From Pomphorhynchus laevis (lineage: Eukaryota > Acanthocephala > Palaeacanthocephala > Echinorhynchida > Pomphorhynchidae): a stretch of DNA of 64,000 bases. Location of the stretch: contig WNNJ02003665.1 in the NCBI GenBank assembly GCA_012934845.2, positions 372,001 to 436,000 on the forward strand, given 5' to 3'. The position numbers were made by a program, and so were the translations under genes. Of the stretch, positions 33,138-44,800 are shown piece after piece (position 1 is the first letter of the stretch; the number at the start of each line of letters is the position of its first letter). The notes under the pieces were generated by a model. That model ran no database searches, was not told where the DNA came from, and was given only the letters and a program-made list of their open reading frames with translations.

Positions 33138-33475
33138 AGCGTCTCCATCCGGGCCCGCCCCTATATTTTGAAGTTTCGAGCATATTCATCCAGCCCGCCG
33201 AGCATATTCATCCAGCCCGTTGAGCATATTCATCCAGCCCGCCGAGCATTTTCATCCGGCCCGCTGAGCATCTTCATCCGGCCCACTGATCATCTTCATC
33301 CGGCCCGCCGAGCATCTTCATCCGGCTGCCGAGCATCTTCATCCGGCCCGCCGAGCATCTTCATCCGGCCCGCCGAGCATCTTCATCCAGCCCACCTAGC
33401 ATCTTCATTAGCCCGTCGAGTATCTTCATCCGGTCCGCTGAGCATCTTCATCCGGCCCGCCGCTATAATTTGAAA
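33138..33475 (+). repeat. GC-rich 22-bp minisatellite
   Basis: About thirteen variable units of GGCCCGCCGAGCATCTTCATCC. The two borders resemble each other (CCCGCCCCTATATTTTGAAG and CCCGCCGCTATAATTTGAAA), as if the array expanded between two copies of one short sequence. The base composition is in sharp contrast to the flanks. A 101-codon open frame through it is a repeat artefact. Confidence 0.9.
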
Positions 33476-33985
33476 TTTGATATATACATGTAGATCAAGT
33501 TTATTTTATTTGACCCATTTCCTCAAATAAGAATATAATTAAAATATGGTTCACGAAGTGTCAAAGCTTGCCCATTCCTATTTTGGAAGTATGGTTGGGT
33601 AATTTTATAAGCAGTGTATTAAGACAATCATTCGATCATAAACCACTTTAAATAACAACTGTGTTCATGTGTTTTATTAAATTATTATGAGTTTTGTATA
33701 TTTTACATCAAAATGGTTCAAAAATAGTGTATAAATTACTGGGTTTCATCTTTATATCAAGAATTATAAGCGGAGATTCTAGCACACAAATAACGATAAT
33801 TAAAGTATGTATCTGGATCAGACGCTGTCACTGATAGCTATTATCCATGAATATACTAACATATATTAAGTGTTCACGCATTTAACATTGTGACTTCATA
33901 AGTTATTTTGTTCTTGTTACGATCATTGCTACGTTAATATCATCGCAAAAAATCAGAGTGGAAAGTAGAAAGATCAAGAGTCACA
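33476..33985. other. Unannotated spacer
   Basis: No gene, repeat family or hairpin is recognised. It probably holds upstream sequence of the small gene that follows. Confidence 0.3.
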
Positions 33986-34322
33986 ATGAGTGTCATTTTG
34001 ACATTAGGGTCTAAAAACAATCGGTAATTATTTCACAATATCGCTTTCTTTAAAAGACATTCCCTTTGATGTTCGTGGATAAATCTAAGCGTTTTCTTTA
34101 ATTGCAGTAACGATGAAAACGATATTTTTCTATATACGATGAAAAAGTAGGTTAATGTTCTAAGAATTCGACTTTATTTGATAATCACAAGTAAGTTTCA
34201 GTTTATATGTTTGTTCTTTTTGTCATATTTTGTACGCATTTGTCGAATTCATAATTTATACGTGTAATAAGAGAAACAAAATTTTATCACTCCACGAATT
34301 TCATCGAGATATTGCGAGATAA
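33986..34322 (+). CDS. Small three-exon gene, unrecognised
   Basis: Exons 33986-34023, 34108-34146 and 34202-34322 join in one frame across two GT-AG introns (84 and 55 bp; acceptors TTTCTTTAATTGCAG and AAGTAAGTTTCAG; donors CG/GTAATT and AA/GTAGGT). The product is 66 residues: MSVILTLGSKNN, NDENDIFLYTMKN, LYVCSFCHILYAFVEFIIYT, CNKRNKILSLHEFHRDIAR. Residues 27-45 are hydrophobic and could be a membrane segment with three cysteines. No family is recognised. The frame stays open across both junctions and the intron sizes match the SH2 gene, but no poly(A) signal is obvious, so a longer gene is possible. Confidence 0.4.
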
Positions 34323-35036
34323 ATGAGCATCTTGTATTTTTAATGTTATCAATATTCGTTTCTACGTGGCTAACTTTATAAAAAAATATCGTTAATACAT
34401 AAAATTGCACGTTTACATTGATAAAAACTAATTAAGTATGAAGCGATTGAGGATAGCCTTATCGAGGATAAAGCTATTCAGAGATTTTCTTCAAGTTTAA
34501 GTTTTTTAATATTCAATTCAGTAATCTCAGCATGTGGATGAGAGGTTGTCGACAAAATTTTCTTATAAAACAATGAACTAATTTTATAATTTAAAAAATT
34601 TGATTAATAATTATGCATTTCAGTAAAACGTGTTTTTATATGTCAAATTAATAAACGTGATTTATTCTTTAATTAATTTTAAGTAATGTCGCTTTTTAAT
34701 AATTTTAAGTAAACCACATTTAATAGCGAATACCATAAAGGGAATAATTAAAATAAAGTACGGCACGGGTAAAATATTGAGATTAATAAAGTATTGCTAA
34801 CGCAAAACGAGCTAAATATCAACAGTTCCATACTTGTAAATACACAAGAAAAGTAATAGCATCATGGCTTCAATTACATTAACGTAAATATCTTAATTTG
34901 GTGCAAAATACTTTAACGTTTCATCGTATATGATTTGAACGTTTCTCTTTTATTAACCGTTAAGAAATTTCAATATTAATTAATTTTCATTAAAGTAATT
35001 TAAAGCCGAATCAATTTTGTAATTTTTAATATTTCG
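34323..35036. other. Unannotated spacer
   Basis: AT-rich, no recognised repeat. A minus-strand AATAAA at 34949-34954 could serve the gene at 35037-35285. Confidence 0.35.
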
Positions 35037-35285
35037 TTAAATTTTGCATATACTGCACAGTTCACTCACTGCCTTATCGGACATTTTCAATTCTTTACCA
35101 ATACTAAATTGTAAAATATCACTTAACATGCTCATTTTTAACTTGGTCAAAATGCAAGTTAAAAATATATCAGTATTATTCATGAAATAGTTCTTAAATA
35201 TTTTTGGCATTAATATTTTCACCGAACAGCTCATTTTCGTATTTTTATGTATGTGAACGTTCTTAACGACAACAAAGGCTGACAT
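35037..35285 (-). CDS. Small protein gene, unrecognised
   Basis: An 82-residue minus frame: MSAFVVVKNVHIHKNTKMSC, SVKILMPKIFKNYFMNNTDI, FLTCILTKLKMSMLSDILQF, SIGKELKMSDKAVSELCSIC. It is Lys- and Met-rich with likely helices and four cysteines. An acceptor-like TTTCAATATTACAG lies about 43 bases upstream of the ATG, and AATAAA lies 83 bases after the stop, so both ends look like those of a real transcript. I cannot assign a family. A chance frame is possible in a region without other coding. Confidence 0.38.
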   Translation of the reverse strand: MSAFVVVKNVHIHKNTKMSCSVKILMPKIFKNYFMNNTDIFLTCILTKLKMSMLSDILQFSIGKELKMSDKAVSELCSICKI

Positions 35286-36073
35286 TTATAGCAATGACTA
35301 GACAGCATCAACGGCAAATTTCGACTTTACTCTGTAATATTGAAACATTGTGAAATTGAATCAACGAGCAACAATAACTTTTTTGTTACATAAGCATGGC
35401 CGTAAAATAAAACGATTTCAAAATCTATATTGTATTCACTAACTGTTAACTGGTCGTATGTTCCTCATTATCGTCCCCACCTTTCTTTATTCTTTTATTT
35501 TCCTTATCCATCATAATTCGATTTACTGAATTTGGAATCATTTATATATTAAAATTTGTACATTTATCAGCATTATAGTTACTGCTTGGCATCATTTCCA
35601 TGTGTAGAGCTCCTGAAATTTGTGTTAGCGAACGCTTCTTTATTATAAAAAGTTGAATGCCTTTTTTACGTAAAAAAATAAAGTTGATCTCAAGCTTTAC
35701 ATCTAAAATAATTGTCGATCTAAATCGATTTGAAATTTATTGCAAACATGTGTCGAATATTTAAAATTACATATTTAAAATTACATTTAAAATAAAAGTA
35801 GAATACATTTATTGTCTCGGTAAACAAGCTGCCATCCAAATTAACAATTTGCTATTCACAAGTGTTCGCTACTTTTTGTTCATTAGGTATTAAGGAAGTA
35901 GCTTATAGATACTTTGCCTGCATGAAAGTAACACAAAACATAAAAACAGAGTAGAGCATTGAATACATCATACTATTTTTATGTATACTGTTAACGCAAT
36001 CTGTTCCTTTTTATGTAGTGTTGAAAATATAAAGATGTACGCGTTTACTATAATCGAAGATGTTATAATGTTT

Positions 36074-36600
36074 TTATTTTATAAAATTTAATATCTTGGA
36101 CGGACGATTAAAAATAAGTAGACCTGATGACCAGTTAAAAACCGAGACCGATTGAGATGAACTACCATAAGAGTTTAGATTTTCTGAATTATCTTTTTGA
36201 TATTCATTTTTGGTCCTATAACCAGGGACCAAAAACCCGTCCAACCTCTACAAGTAGGGGAAATTACCGTTAAAATATTGGTTTATTATTTCGAATTATC
36301 ATATATATTTCGAAAAAAATATTTATATTTTTTTTTAAATATTATATTATTATATTTCGTTTATTATATACTTACCAGAACGGCATTGAGGTTTCCATGA
36401 AAATTATTTAAAATCTTTAAATTTATATCACATTTCAATTTATTTGTAGTTTCAGTCAACGAATTTGATTTCAATGTTCTCAGCATTTTTAACAATACAG
36501 AAAATACGCTAATACTTTTTATAGGTAAATCAAACATAAACGACCGAACGTTTATAATTTGATCTAGCTGGAATTGCAGCTGGACGCACAGTTCTATCAT
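36074..36600 (-). CDS. Two-exon gene, unrecognised
   Basis: Exon 1 is 36600-36376 and ends exactly at a CTG/GTAAGT donor in phase 0. The intron is 128 bp and ends CCCCTACTTGTAG. Exon 2 is 36247-36074. The joined frame gives 132 residues: MIELCVQLQFQLDQIINVRS, FMFDLPIKSISVFSVLLKML through NNFHGNLNAVL, then RLDGFLVPGYRTKNEYQKDN, SENLNSYGSSSQSVSVFNWS. AATAAA overlaps the stop codon. The donor and acceptor are the best pair in this part of the window, and the reading frame is kept across them. No domain is recognised; earlier exons may exist. Confidence 0.45.
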
Positions 36601-36954
36601 CTAGGTTTTGCATATAAGTCTAGTACAGACCAAGTGCTAGGCTTCATTTAACATCTAGGTTTCAACAACCATTAAGTAAGACTAATTTCACTGATATCAA
36701 TTTTAAGGAATATAATGAAACCAAGAGATTTTTTGATAAAAATCATCCACTTTTATGTTATCATATATGATAAATATGCAAATGCTATTCGATATTTGGT
36801 GTTGTATTGTGAAAATGTATTCGGTGCCACCTCCGACAATTTTGTGAATGCATTCTGCAAAGGTTTCCTGACCTTTTGTCGGTAACGACTCCCCTACATT
36901 TGTTATGCTGTTGGGTAATTCAGCGGACGTTAGAGAGATCACTTTTCATCATGA

Positions 36955-37400
36955 CGGGCAAACATTTATTCACTTCGCCTTAAACTGCGTCTCCGACGTT
37001 GCATCGACTACTTCGACAGGTAGAGCATTCCAGAGGATGACAACCCTCACCGATAGCGTGAATTTGGGAGTCCGGTGGTAAGTTCTTCGCGTCACCAGTT
37101 TCAGAGCGTGGCCACGAGTTCGTTTATCCGTTGAAATCTCAAGTGGACACTTTAGTTCTTCGCTATATTGTCCGAGAAGAAATTTTCTGGTGACAGGCAA
37201 ATCGAACCTCATCCATCATTATTGCAAATATAAGAGTTTGAGCTGGCTCACTTGATCGGGAATGGGTGTGTGCCACATTCCTGATACTATTTTAGTGGCT
37301 CCGCTGTCCTCGCTCAAGTATGTCGGCTTCTCCTTAGGTTAAGGGGAACCCTGTCGGTTACCCATATTCTAGTAGTGGACGCAGCTGTGCGGAATAAAGT
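36955..37400 (-). mobile_element. LINE ORF2 C-terminal fragment
   Basis: The minus frame 36970-37212 encodes DKRTRGHALKLVTRRTYHRT and RVVILWNALPVEVVDATSET, the usual end of CR1-like ORF2 proteins (RxxFFxxRVVxxWNxLP). Upstream, toward 37400, the match decays. A separate minus-strand LINE end, ITAHLAWNSLKAHISKSTPF, lies at about 37555-37690. Confidence 0.75.
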
Positions 37401-37839
37401 TGCGTGGAATAGTTAATTTCCAATGTATCGAATGAATATCATGTTTTACAATTTAGACAAAAATTCGATAATAATTTATTTTATTTGGTCGATGCGATCA
37501 AATGTTCGATTTCAGATTCACTGAAACTTGATATACAGAAAAATCAGTTTGCAGCAGAGATTATGAATTAGAGGCGGATTCGCTTGAAAGATGGGAAGGG
37601 AGTAGATTTACTAATGTGTGCTTTTAAAGAGTTCCAGGCTAAATGTGCGGTGATGTTAGTCAGCAAGAGTATCAAATATAATTACTCAAAAATTAAATTA
37701 AAATTATACTAAAATTAATTGAGCTAGTTAAATTAAATGATAAGTCAAAGCCCAGATATGTTCATTTTGATTGAAATTATAATTTAATAAAGAAACAACA
37801 AATAACATTTGTTGCAATGATATTAGCAGTTGTAAAATG

Positions 37840-40015
37840 AAATTTGGGTGTTTCGAGTTCATGACTCTGAACTCATATCTACTCACGATTTTCTCTTGCC
37901 ATTCAAGCCTCATACTCACCGTCGCTTGCACCGTGCCCATGGTTTGACATACAATGCCTACTCTCAAAGCGTCAACTCCGTCATGTTTTTCGAGTATATC
38001 ACCGCTCTCTTAGAAGTGATATCCGCTCGCTCACTCCGCCTCTCCATGATTCCAATCTTGCTCTTCGCCGGCCTCATATCCACCTACGGGTACCAAATGG
38101 AACTCCTTCTGACATCATAAAATCAACACTTCATTAAACTTCAAGTCTCTCTGGCATATTTTTAACTCAATCCCTCTTCATCCTGCAACATCAATCCCCA
38201 TGATTATTCGTTATTTCTTCAGACCAAAGTATCCACGTTGCTCTCTCACAACCCCGTCTCCATTCCATCTCACTGCTACTCGACTCGCCTCATCCTCCCG
38301 GAACTCTTTCATATTCTCACTGTCTCACCTGCCGAAGTCTCATCTGTCCTCATGTCCTTAACCAACAAAATCTCACCTGCCGATCCACTGCATACCCCCT
38401 ACTTAAATCCATATAATCATCAATATCCCCTTTCCTCACCACCTTGTTTAACTCGTCCATCCGCAGCCGTATCTTCCCTTCACACTGGAAATCCGAAATC
38501 GTTCGTCCTTCCTTAAAAAACAATCGCTCGATCCCTCACTTCCTTCTAGCTATCGCCCGCATTTCACTCCTCCCTACTCTTTCCAAGCTCTTAGAGCACC
38601 ATATCTTAATACAGATCAACGTTTATTTCTCTTCATCCAAACTGTACCATCCTTTCCAATCGGCTTTCCGCTCAAATCATTCCACAGAAACCTGCATGAA
38701 AGTTTACAACGACCAACTCATTTCTCGAGACAAGGCTCTATATAGTATTCTCATCTCCCTCGACCTCACCTCCGCCTTCGACATTGTCGACCACTCCGTC
38801 CTCCTTTCTCGCCTTTGTTATGATTACGGTTTTTCTTCCTCCTCTGTAGCATGGTTTGCCTCATATATATCCGACCGTTCTTTTGGAGTATGTTCAAATT
38901 CATCATCCTCTCCTCCCATTCCTATTTTCTGGGGGTCCCACCAAGTTCAGTCCTAGGACCCCTGCTCTTCTCTCTTCTACTCGACAATCTCTCTCCGCTT
39001 ATCAAACCTTACTTTTTTAACGTCATTCAATACGCCGATTGCATCATCATATATGCTCATGCACGGACCCATGTCATACACGATATCGCAATTTCTGCCT
39101 CCAACTGTCTTTCTTCTGACTACAAACGTTTCTCCCTTCTTCGTCTCGTTATAAACCAAGACAAGTTTAAAATAATGTCGATCCTCCCCGTCAACCTAGC
39201 ATATGCTCTCCCCCGGAATCTTTTGCCTCATCAATCATCCCCATAGTCCACATTCTCACTTTCTTATGATTCCATTTCGATTATCACCTTTACCTTAAAC
39301 CCTTCGTCCGTGACAAGGTCCGCTCGTCTAACTTAATTCTCCGTGACATTCACCGTATCCGACACATTATGAACTTCCGTTCCTGTATGTTGTGTAAGCA
39401 GACTCCATTTTAAAATAGTATAAAGATCAAGACGAGTCAAATTATTTTTTTGATCTTATTTCTTGATCTTTCTACTGTTCCTGCATGTATCTTCTATCAT
39501 CGCTTCATTTCCCTAAAATCGATTACTGCCTTAGCCTTTTCGCCAATTCTCCAAAATCCATCATCCTACCCCTACAACATATCATCAACTCCGCCGTTCG
39601 AGTGCTCCTACGTATTCGTCGCTTTGACCACACATTCACATATCTTGCATAACTATCCTGGCCAACCATCAACATCCGCACACAACTCCGCCTTCTCGTA
39701 ACTTTTCGTCTAATCGCTGTCGGCTCCCCATCGTTCATCAACCTCCCTTTCTTAGAGGACACTCGGTCCATCTCTCTCTATCACTGCGTTCCCGTAATTC
39801 AATCTTACTCTACGTTCCCAATTACTCCAACAACTACGGTCTCCGATTCTTCCTCGTCTCCGCCCCACTCGACCTCCACCGCGCTCTCTCCTTTATTACA
39901 TTCAAATGCCGCATCTGTACCCACCTCCTCGACACATGATTTAGATTTTTGTATTTTGTTGTTATGGTTATGTAAACATGCCCCGGTACGCATTTGCCAC
40001 GTAAAAATCAATCTC
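37840..40015 (+). mobile_element. CR1/L2-type LINE, RT part and 3' end
   Basis: Broken endonuclease end (about 37848-38240). RT at 38444-39246: FPSHWKSEIVRPSLKN, LLPTLSKLLEHHILIQINVY, FQSAFRSNHSTETCM, ISLDLTSAFDIVDHSVLLSR (motif A), SSVLGPLLFSLLLDNLSPLI, NVIQYADCIIIYAHA. C-terminal end at 39480-39950 (KIDYCLSLFANSPKSIILPL). 3'UTR CGCATTTGCCACGTAAAAAT. It belongs to the same family as 8480-9155. Compared with that copy, about 100 extra bases lie near 39375-39485 between two copies of GTTCCTG(T/C)ATGT, i.e. a secondary insertion. At least four frame breaks. Confidence 0.85.
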
Positions 40016-41711
40016 TTTTTTTATTGCTTTATTCAAAATTTTAAAGGCTTTTATTAACCACAAATAAATATTAGAACGTAAAATTATTGAATAGCATTAA
40101 CATGCAAATTTTACAGAATAATTGTTTAGGAAAAAATTCAGAATGTAGCCCAGGGACATGACTTCTGATGACACTTTTTTATGTATAATTTTATAACAGT
40201 TATTTTGTATCTAGGTTTTTTACATATGAAACTTTAAAAAATCATTAAACATCAATATATTTTTAAACGATGCTAAAGGAACCTTAATGTTATAGTATGG
40301 CAAATAACTACTCTATTACCGATTATTTGGTTAGAAAATATTAAAATGGGTAAACTATTTTATAATTTACGTAAATTTTGATTAACTGTACATAAGCGTC
40401 CCATGTAAAAAAAGGCTCGTAATGTGAAATAATCTTTCCAATTTTACATGTAAATTTTATATCAATATATGGTTATGGCCCCTATTCTAAAGTTCAACAT
40501 TGAGTTTTTATCAAATAATTAATTTTAATTTTAAATAATAAATATTTAAGTAAAATATTTTTATAGCTAGAGTGTAACTAATGTTAAGTTTTCGCTGATG
40601 AATACAATCTTACATGTATTATACATCAATATATATATCCTTGTATGCACAATATTATACAATAGATATTATAGTCCCATGGGCCACTTCTAAAGTTTGG
40701 CCCTTATTAATAAGGAATGCAAAACTTATTGATAAGTTTCCTTATCAATAAGGAAACATTTCCTTTCCTTTTTCCTTATTAATAAGGAAAAACGTCAGCT
40801 CGTTTGAAAATGATGCCAAACTCGCCAACACTAGTATCTTATAAAAATACGGTAAAACACAATTCGTCAATAAAGCTAAAAATCTATAAAAAATATTTTT
40901 TACGTGGCAAATAACTGATTTTGATCCATCTTTTTAAATTTGAAATTTGGGATCACGATCAAATACATATTATTTTATATCTAGCTCGGCTGCTAGCGAA
41001 ATATAAAAATTAAAATTTTTGTTAATTAAGCTGCTCCAAAATTCAAAAATGATAAAAATAAATTATATTAAATTAATTTTAAATTAAAAGGATTAGTTTT
41101 AAATTAATTTTATTGAGGATTATATCCAAATTATGATGATCAAACATATTTTTGTTTTTAATTCGCAAATACAAAAATTATGTTACGAGATTTAAAATTG
41201 TAAATTTTATACTTATTCGATATCGAAATCATGATATCGAATAAATTCGTGTGATGGTTTCGGAATCATATAATGCGGTATATCTTCGATTTCCGGTACT
41301 TCATTTAAATTGTTTCATTGTCACAGGATGATAATAGTCGTTAGAAAGTGAAATCATCTTCAAATTAACATTCACATTATTATTGTCTGTCTTATTATAC
41401 TGTCCTAAATATTGTTTTCTTCAGAGTCAAACTTGTTCATATTATTTGAAATAACCTTTTTATCTCTGTATTTGGACAATATCCAGCGGATAGCCACATT
41501 GTCCGAATATTTGCAGATACCTGTTTTTGAAAAACAGGGATGTGTGTGTTTCGAGTTGATATATTCGTTTAATTTCCTGAAGGAAACTTTTTAATGAGGA
41601 AATTTTAGAGTTGTGTTTATTTGCTTAATTTGAAGATCATTATCGTTTTATCGTAATATTTATATATCGTTTGTTAAAATGTTATATTATAAAAATAATA
41701 TAAATCAATTG
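40016..41711. other. Spacer upstream of the calcium pump gene
   Basis: It holds hairpins at 40725-40752 (CTTATTGATAAG with complement) and 40771-40790 (TTTCCTTATTAATAAGGAAA, a perfect palindrome), and a worn foldback arm near 40975-41010 (GCTCGGCTGCTAGCGAAATA). The sequence from about 41410 to 41711, after TTGTTTTCTTCAG, probably includes the 5'UTR exon of the SERCA gene; its own upstream limits are not clear. Confidence 0.4.
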
Positions 41712-41830
41712 GTATGTTTGTATGTGAATTAAATAATGTATATGGATTAATAAGTTGCAATAACATTTAATTTTTTATCTTACTAAGCATTTCTGAAAAT
41801 TTGCATTTCAACTAATATATTTTTTTATAG
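41712..41830 (+). other. 5'UTR intron of the calcium pump gene
   Basis: A GTATGT donor follows ATAAATCAATTG, and the acceptor TATTTTTTTATAG ends three bases before the start codon. The 119-bp length fits other introns here. The acceptor alone would also suit trans-splicing, but the good donor makes an ordinary intron more likely. Confidence 0.5.
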
Positions 41831-41833
41831 ATA

Positions 41834-44800
41834 ATGTCAAATTTTGATGCACCTGGTTCTGATAGTTCTTCACCTGTTCAAACATGGTGCAAGAATCAAT
41901 TTCTGCCGTGGTGGAGTCTTACTGCCACACAATGTATAAAACATCTTTTTACAGATGAACGTAAGGGTTTATCTGAGATCGAAGCCAAAAATAGATTTCA
42001 ACATATTGGTCCTAACGAATTACCGCAAGATGATAAAAAATCACTGTGGACACTGTTTTTTGAACAGTTCGAAGATCTTCTCGTTCGAATACTTTTGTTT
42101 GCTGCTCTCTTTTCATTCGTACTTGCGTTGTCTGATTCGGGATGGCGTCTACCTGTCTCGGGAAAGGATTTACATAATTTTGTAGAACCAGTTGTTATTT
42201 TACTTATTCTAATATTTAACGCTCTAGTTAGCACTTGGCAAGAACGAAGTGCAGAAGGCGCAATCGAAGCGCTCCGTGAATATCAATCAGAGGTTGCCAA
42301 AGTTTGGAGACATAGCGATGAAGACTCTGTCGGACGCTTACGCACTTTACGTGGTAGCTGTATTGTACCTGGTGATATAGTTGATATTGCAGTCGGAGAT
42401 CGAGTGCCTGCTGATATTCGAGTAATCGAAATTCTGTCAACAACTTTATGGGCTGATCAAAGCTTGCTAACAGGAGAATCTGTGTCGGTGCTTAAGCATG
42501 CTAGTCCCATTACCTGCTCTTCAGTTACTTCAAACAGCGGCGACCTGAAAACTGACGACATATATTATGTTGTTAACCAAGATAAAACTAACTTGCTTTT
42601 TAGTGGCACTACCGTTGTTAGAGGACGATGTCGTGGAGTTGTGGTTGCTACAGGTATGAATACTGAAATTGGAAAAATACGAGGTGAAATAGTGGCAAAA
42701 CCAGATGAGCGAACACCGTTGACTGTAAAATTAGATGAATTCAGTGAATTACTGTCGAAAATCATTCTTATAATTTGCATTACAGTATGGTTGATAAACA
42801 TAAATCACTTTTCTGATCCTGTTCACGATGGTAGTTGGCTTAAAGGTGCAGTGTACTACTTTAAAATAGCGGTAGCCTTGGCCGTAGCAGCCATACCCGA
42901 AGGATTACCGGCAGTTATTACAACATGTCTAGCCCTGGGAACTGCAAGAATGGCTCGCAAAAACGCGATCGTTAGGACATTACCATCTGTGGAAACGCTA
43001 GGTTGTACAAGCGTAATATGTTCAGATAAAACAGGTACATTAACAACAAATCAAATGCTTGCCAGTCATATGATGCTAATTGATGACAGCGACGGTCAAT
43101 ATTTACCAGATGTATATCGCCTAAGTGGCACAACTTACAATCCATTTGGTAAAATTACTTCTTTGTGCGGAGTCGAATGTAAGGGTGTTGATATTGGACC
43201 TGCTGCTAGGGAATTAGTTAATATTGCTGTTCTATGTAATGATGCAAACATAAGTCTAGTGAAACCAGGTTCTGCGAGCAAATCTCATTATGAGAAAGTG
43301 GGTGAGGCAACCGAAGCTGCTCTTATTGTACTAGCTGAAAAAATCAATGTTGATGGTATCAGAGATTCTACTCACGACAGCTCACCGATGGTATGTTCAG
43401 ACCATATTCGAAATAAATACCCAAGAGTTTTAACATTAGAATTCACGAGGGAACGCAAATCAATGAGTGTGCTCGTAAAATATGAAGGTAATCGAGATAC
43501 TCTGCTAGTTAAAGGGGCGCCTGAGGCCGTAATTGATCGATGTTCACATATTTACACTAAAAATGGAAGTATAGTTCCTTTAAATGAGCAATGTAAGCAA
43601 AATATTCATAAATGGTACAAGGACAACGCTGCACTGCGATGTCTTGCTTTCGCTTTTGTAGATGTTGATGCAAGTAAACTCGAAAATCTAGATATAAAAG
43701 ATTTTGCTGCTGTTGAATCCAATATGACATTTATTGGTATAGTTGGCCTGCTAGACCCACCACGTCCTGAGGTTATTGACGCAATACGCTTGTGTAAACG
43801 TGCTGGTATTCAAGTAAAAATGATTACTGGTGATAACCAAAATACTGCCGAGCACATTGCCCGTTGTATAGGCTTAATGGAAAGTTACGATGAAGCAAGT
43901 TTCTCATCATACACAGGAGCACAATTCAATTCGTTAAATGAAAGTGAACAGCTATCTATAATGCAACGGGCTAAAGTATTTGCGCGAGTTGAGCCTGCTC
44001 ACAAATCTAAAATAATCGAGTGTCTACAAAAGTTGAACGAAATATCAGCCATGACTGGAGATGGCGTAAACGATGCACCTGCTTTAAAACGTGCAGAAAT
44101 CGGAATCGCAATGGGATCTGGAACAGCAGTAGCCAAAAGTGCATCTGATATGGTTCTCGCCGACGATAACTTCAGCACTATTGTAGCAGCGGTATCTGAA
44201 GGCAGGGCAATATTTAACAATATGAAACAGTTTATTCGTTATTTGATCAGCTCAAATATAGGTGAAGTTGTTTGTATTTTCTTGACAGCAGCACTAGGCT
44301 TACCCGAGGCTTTAATACCAGTGCAATTATTATGGGTTAATCTCGTAACTGATGGTCTTCCAGCAACTGCTCTAGGTTTCAATCCCCCTGATGCTGATAT
44401 AATGGAGAAGCCGCCTAGAAGACCTTCTGAACCACTGATAACGAAATGGCTGTTGGTGAGATATACAATTATCGGAATGTATGTAGGTATAGCTACTGTT
44501 TTGTCGTCGTGTTGGTGGTATGTGAATAGTGACCGTGGACCTCATATTTCAATGCATATACTTAGAAACCATTTCAGCTGTAGCCAAGTCAAACCGTCTT
44601 CAAGTGACTTTGAAATGTGTAAAGCGTTCTTGGTAACTCAAAATCAAGCACCAATGACTATGGCCTTATCAGTATTAGTTACTATTGAAATGCTAAATGC
44701 ATTGAATAGTTTATCCGAGAATCAATCCTTATTAGTAATGCCGCCATGGGTTAATCCTTGGTTAGTAGCTGCATGTGCTTTGTCCATGTTACAACACTTT

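Noticed and set aside
33168-33473. 101-codon open frame
   Set aside because: It is a product of the 22-bp GC-rich minisatellite; the repeat shifts frame each unit and has no start or splice context.
41820-41834. Spliced-leader trans-splicing of the SERCA mRNA
   Set aside because: The acceptor just before the ATG invites this, but a good GTATGT donor 119 bp upstream makes a normal intron simpler.
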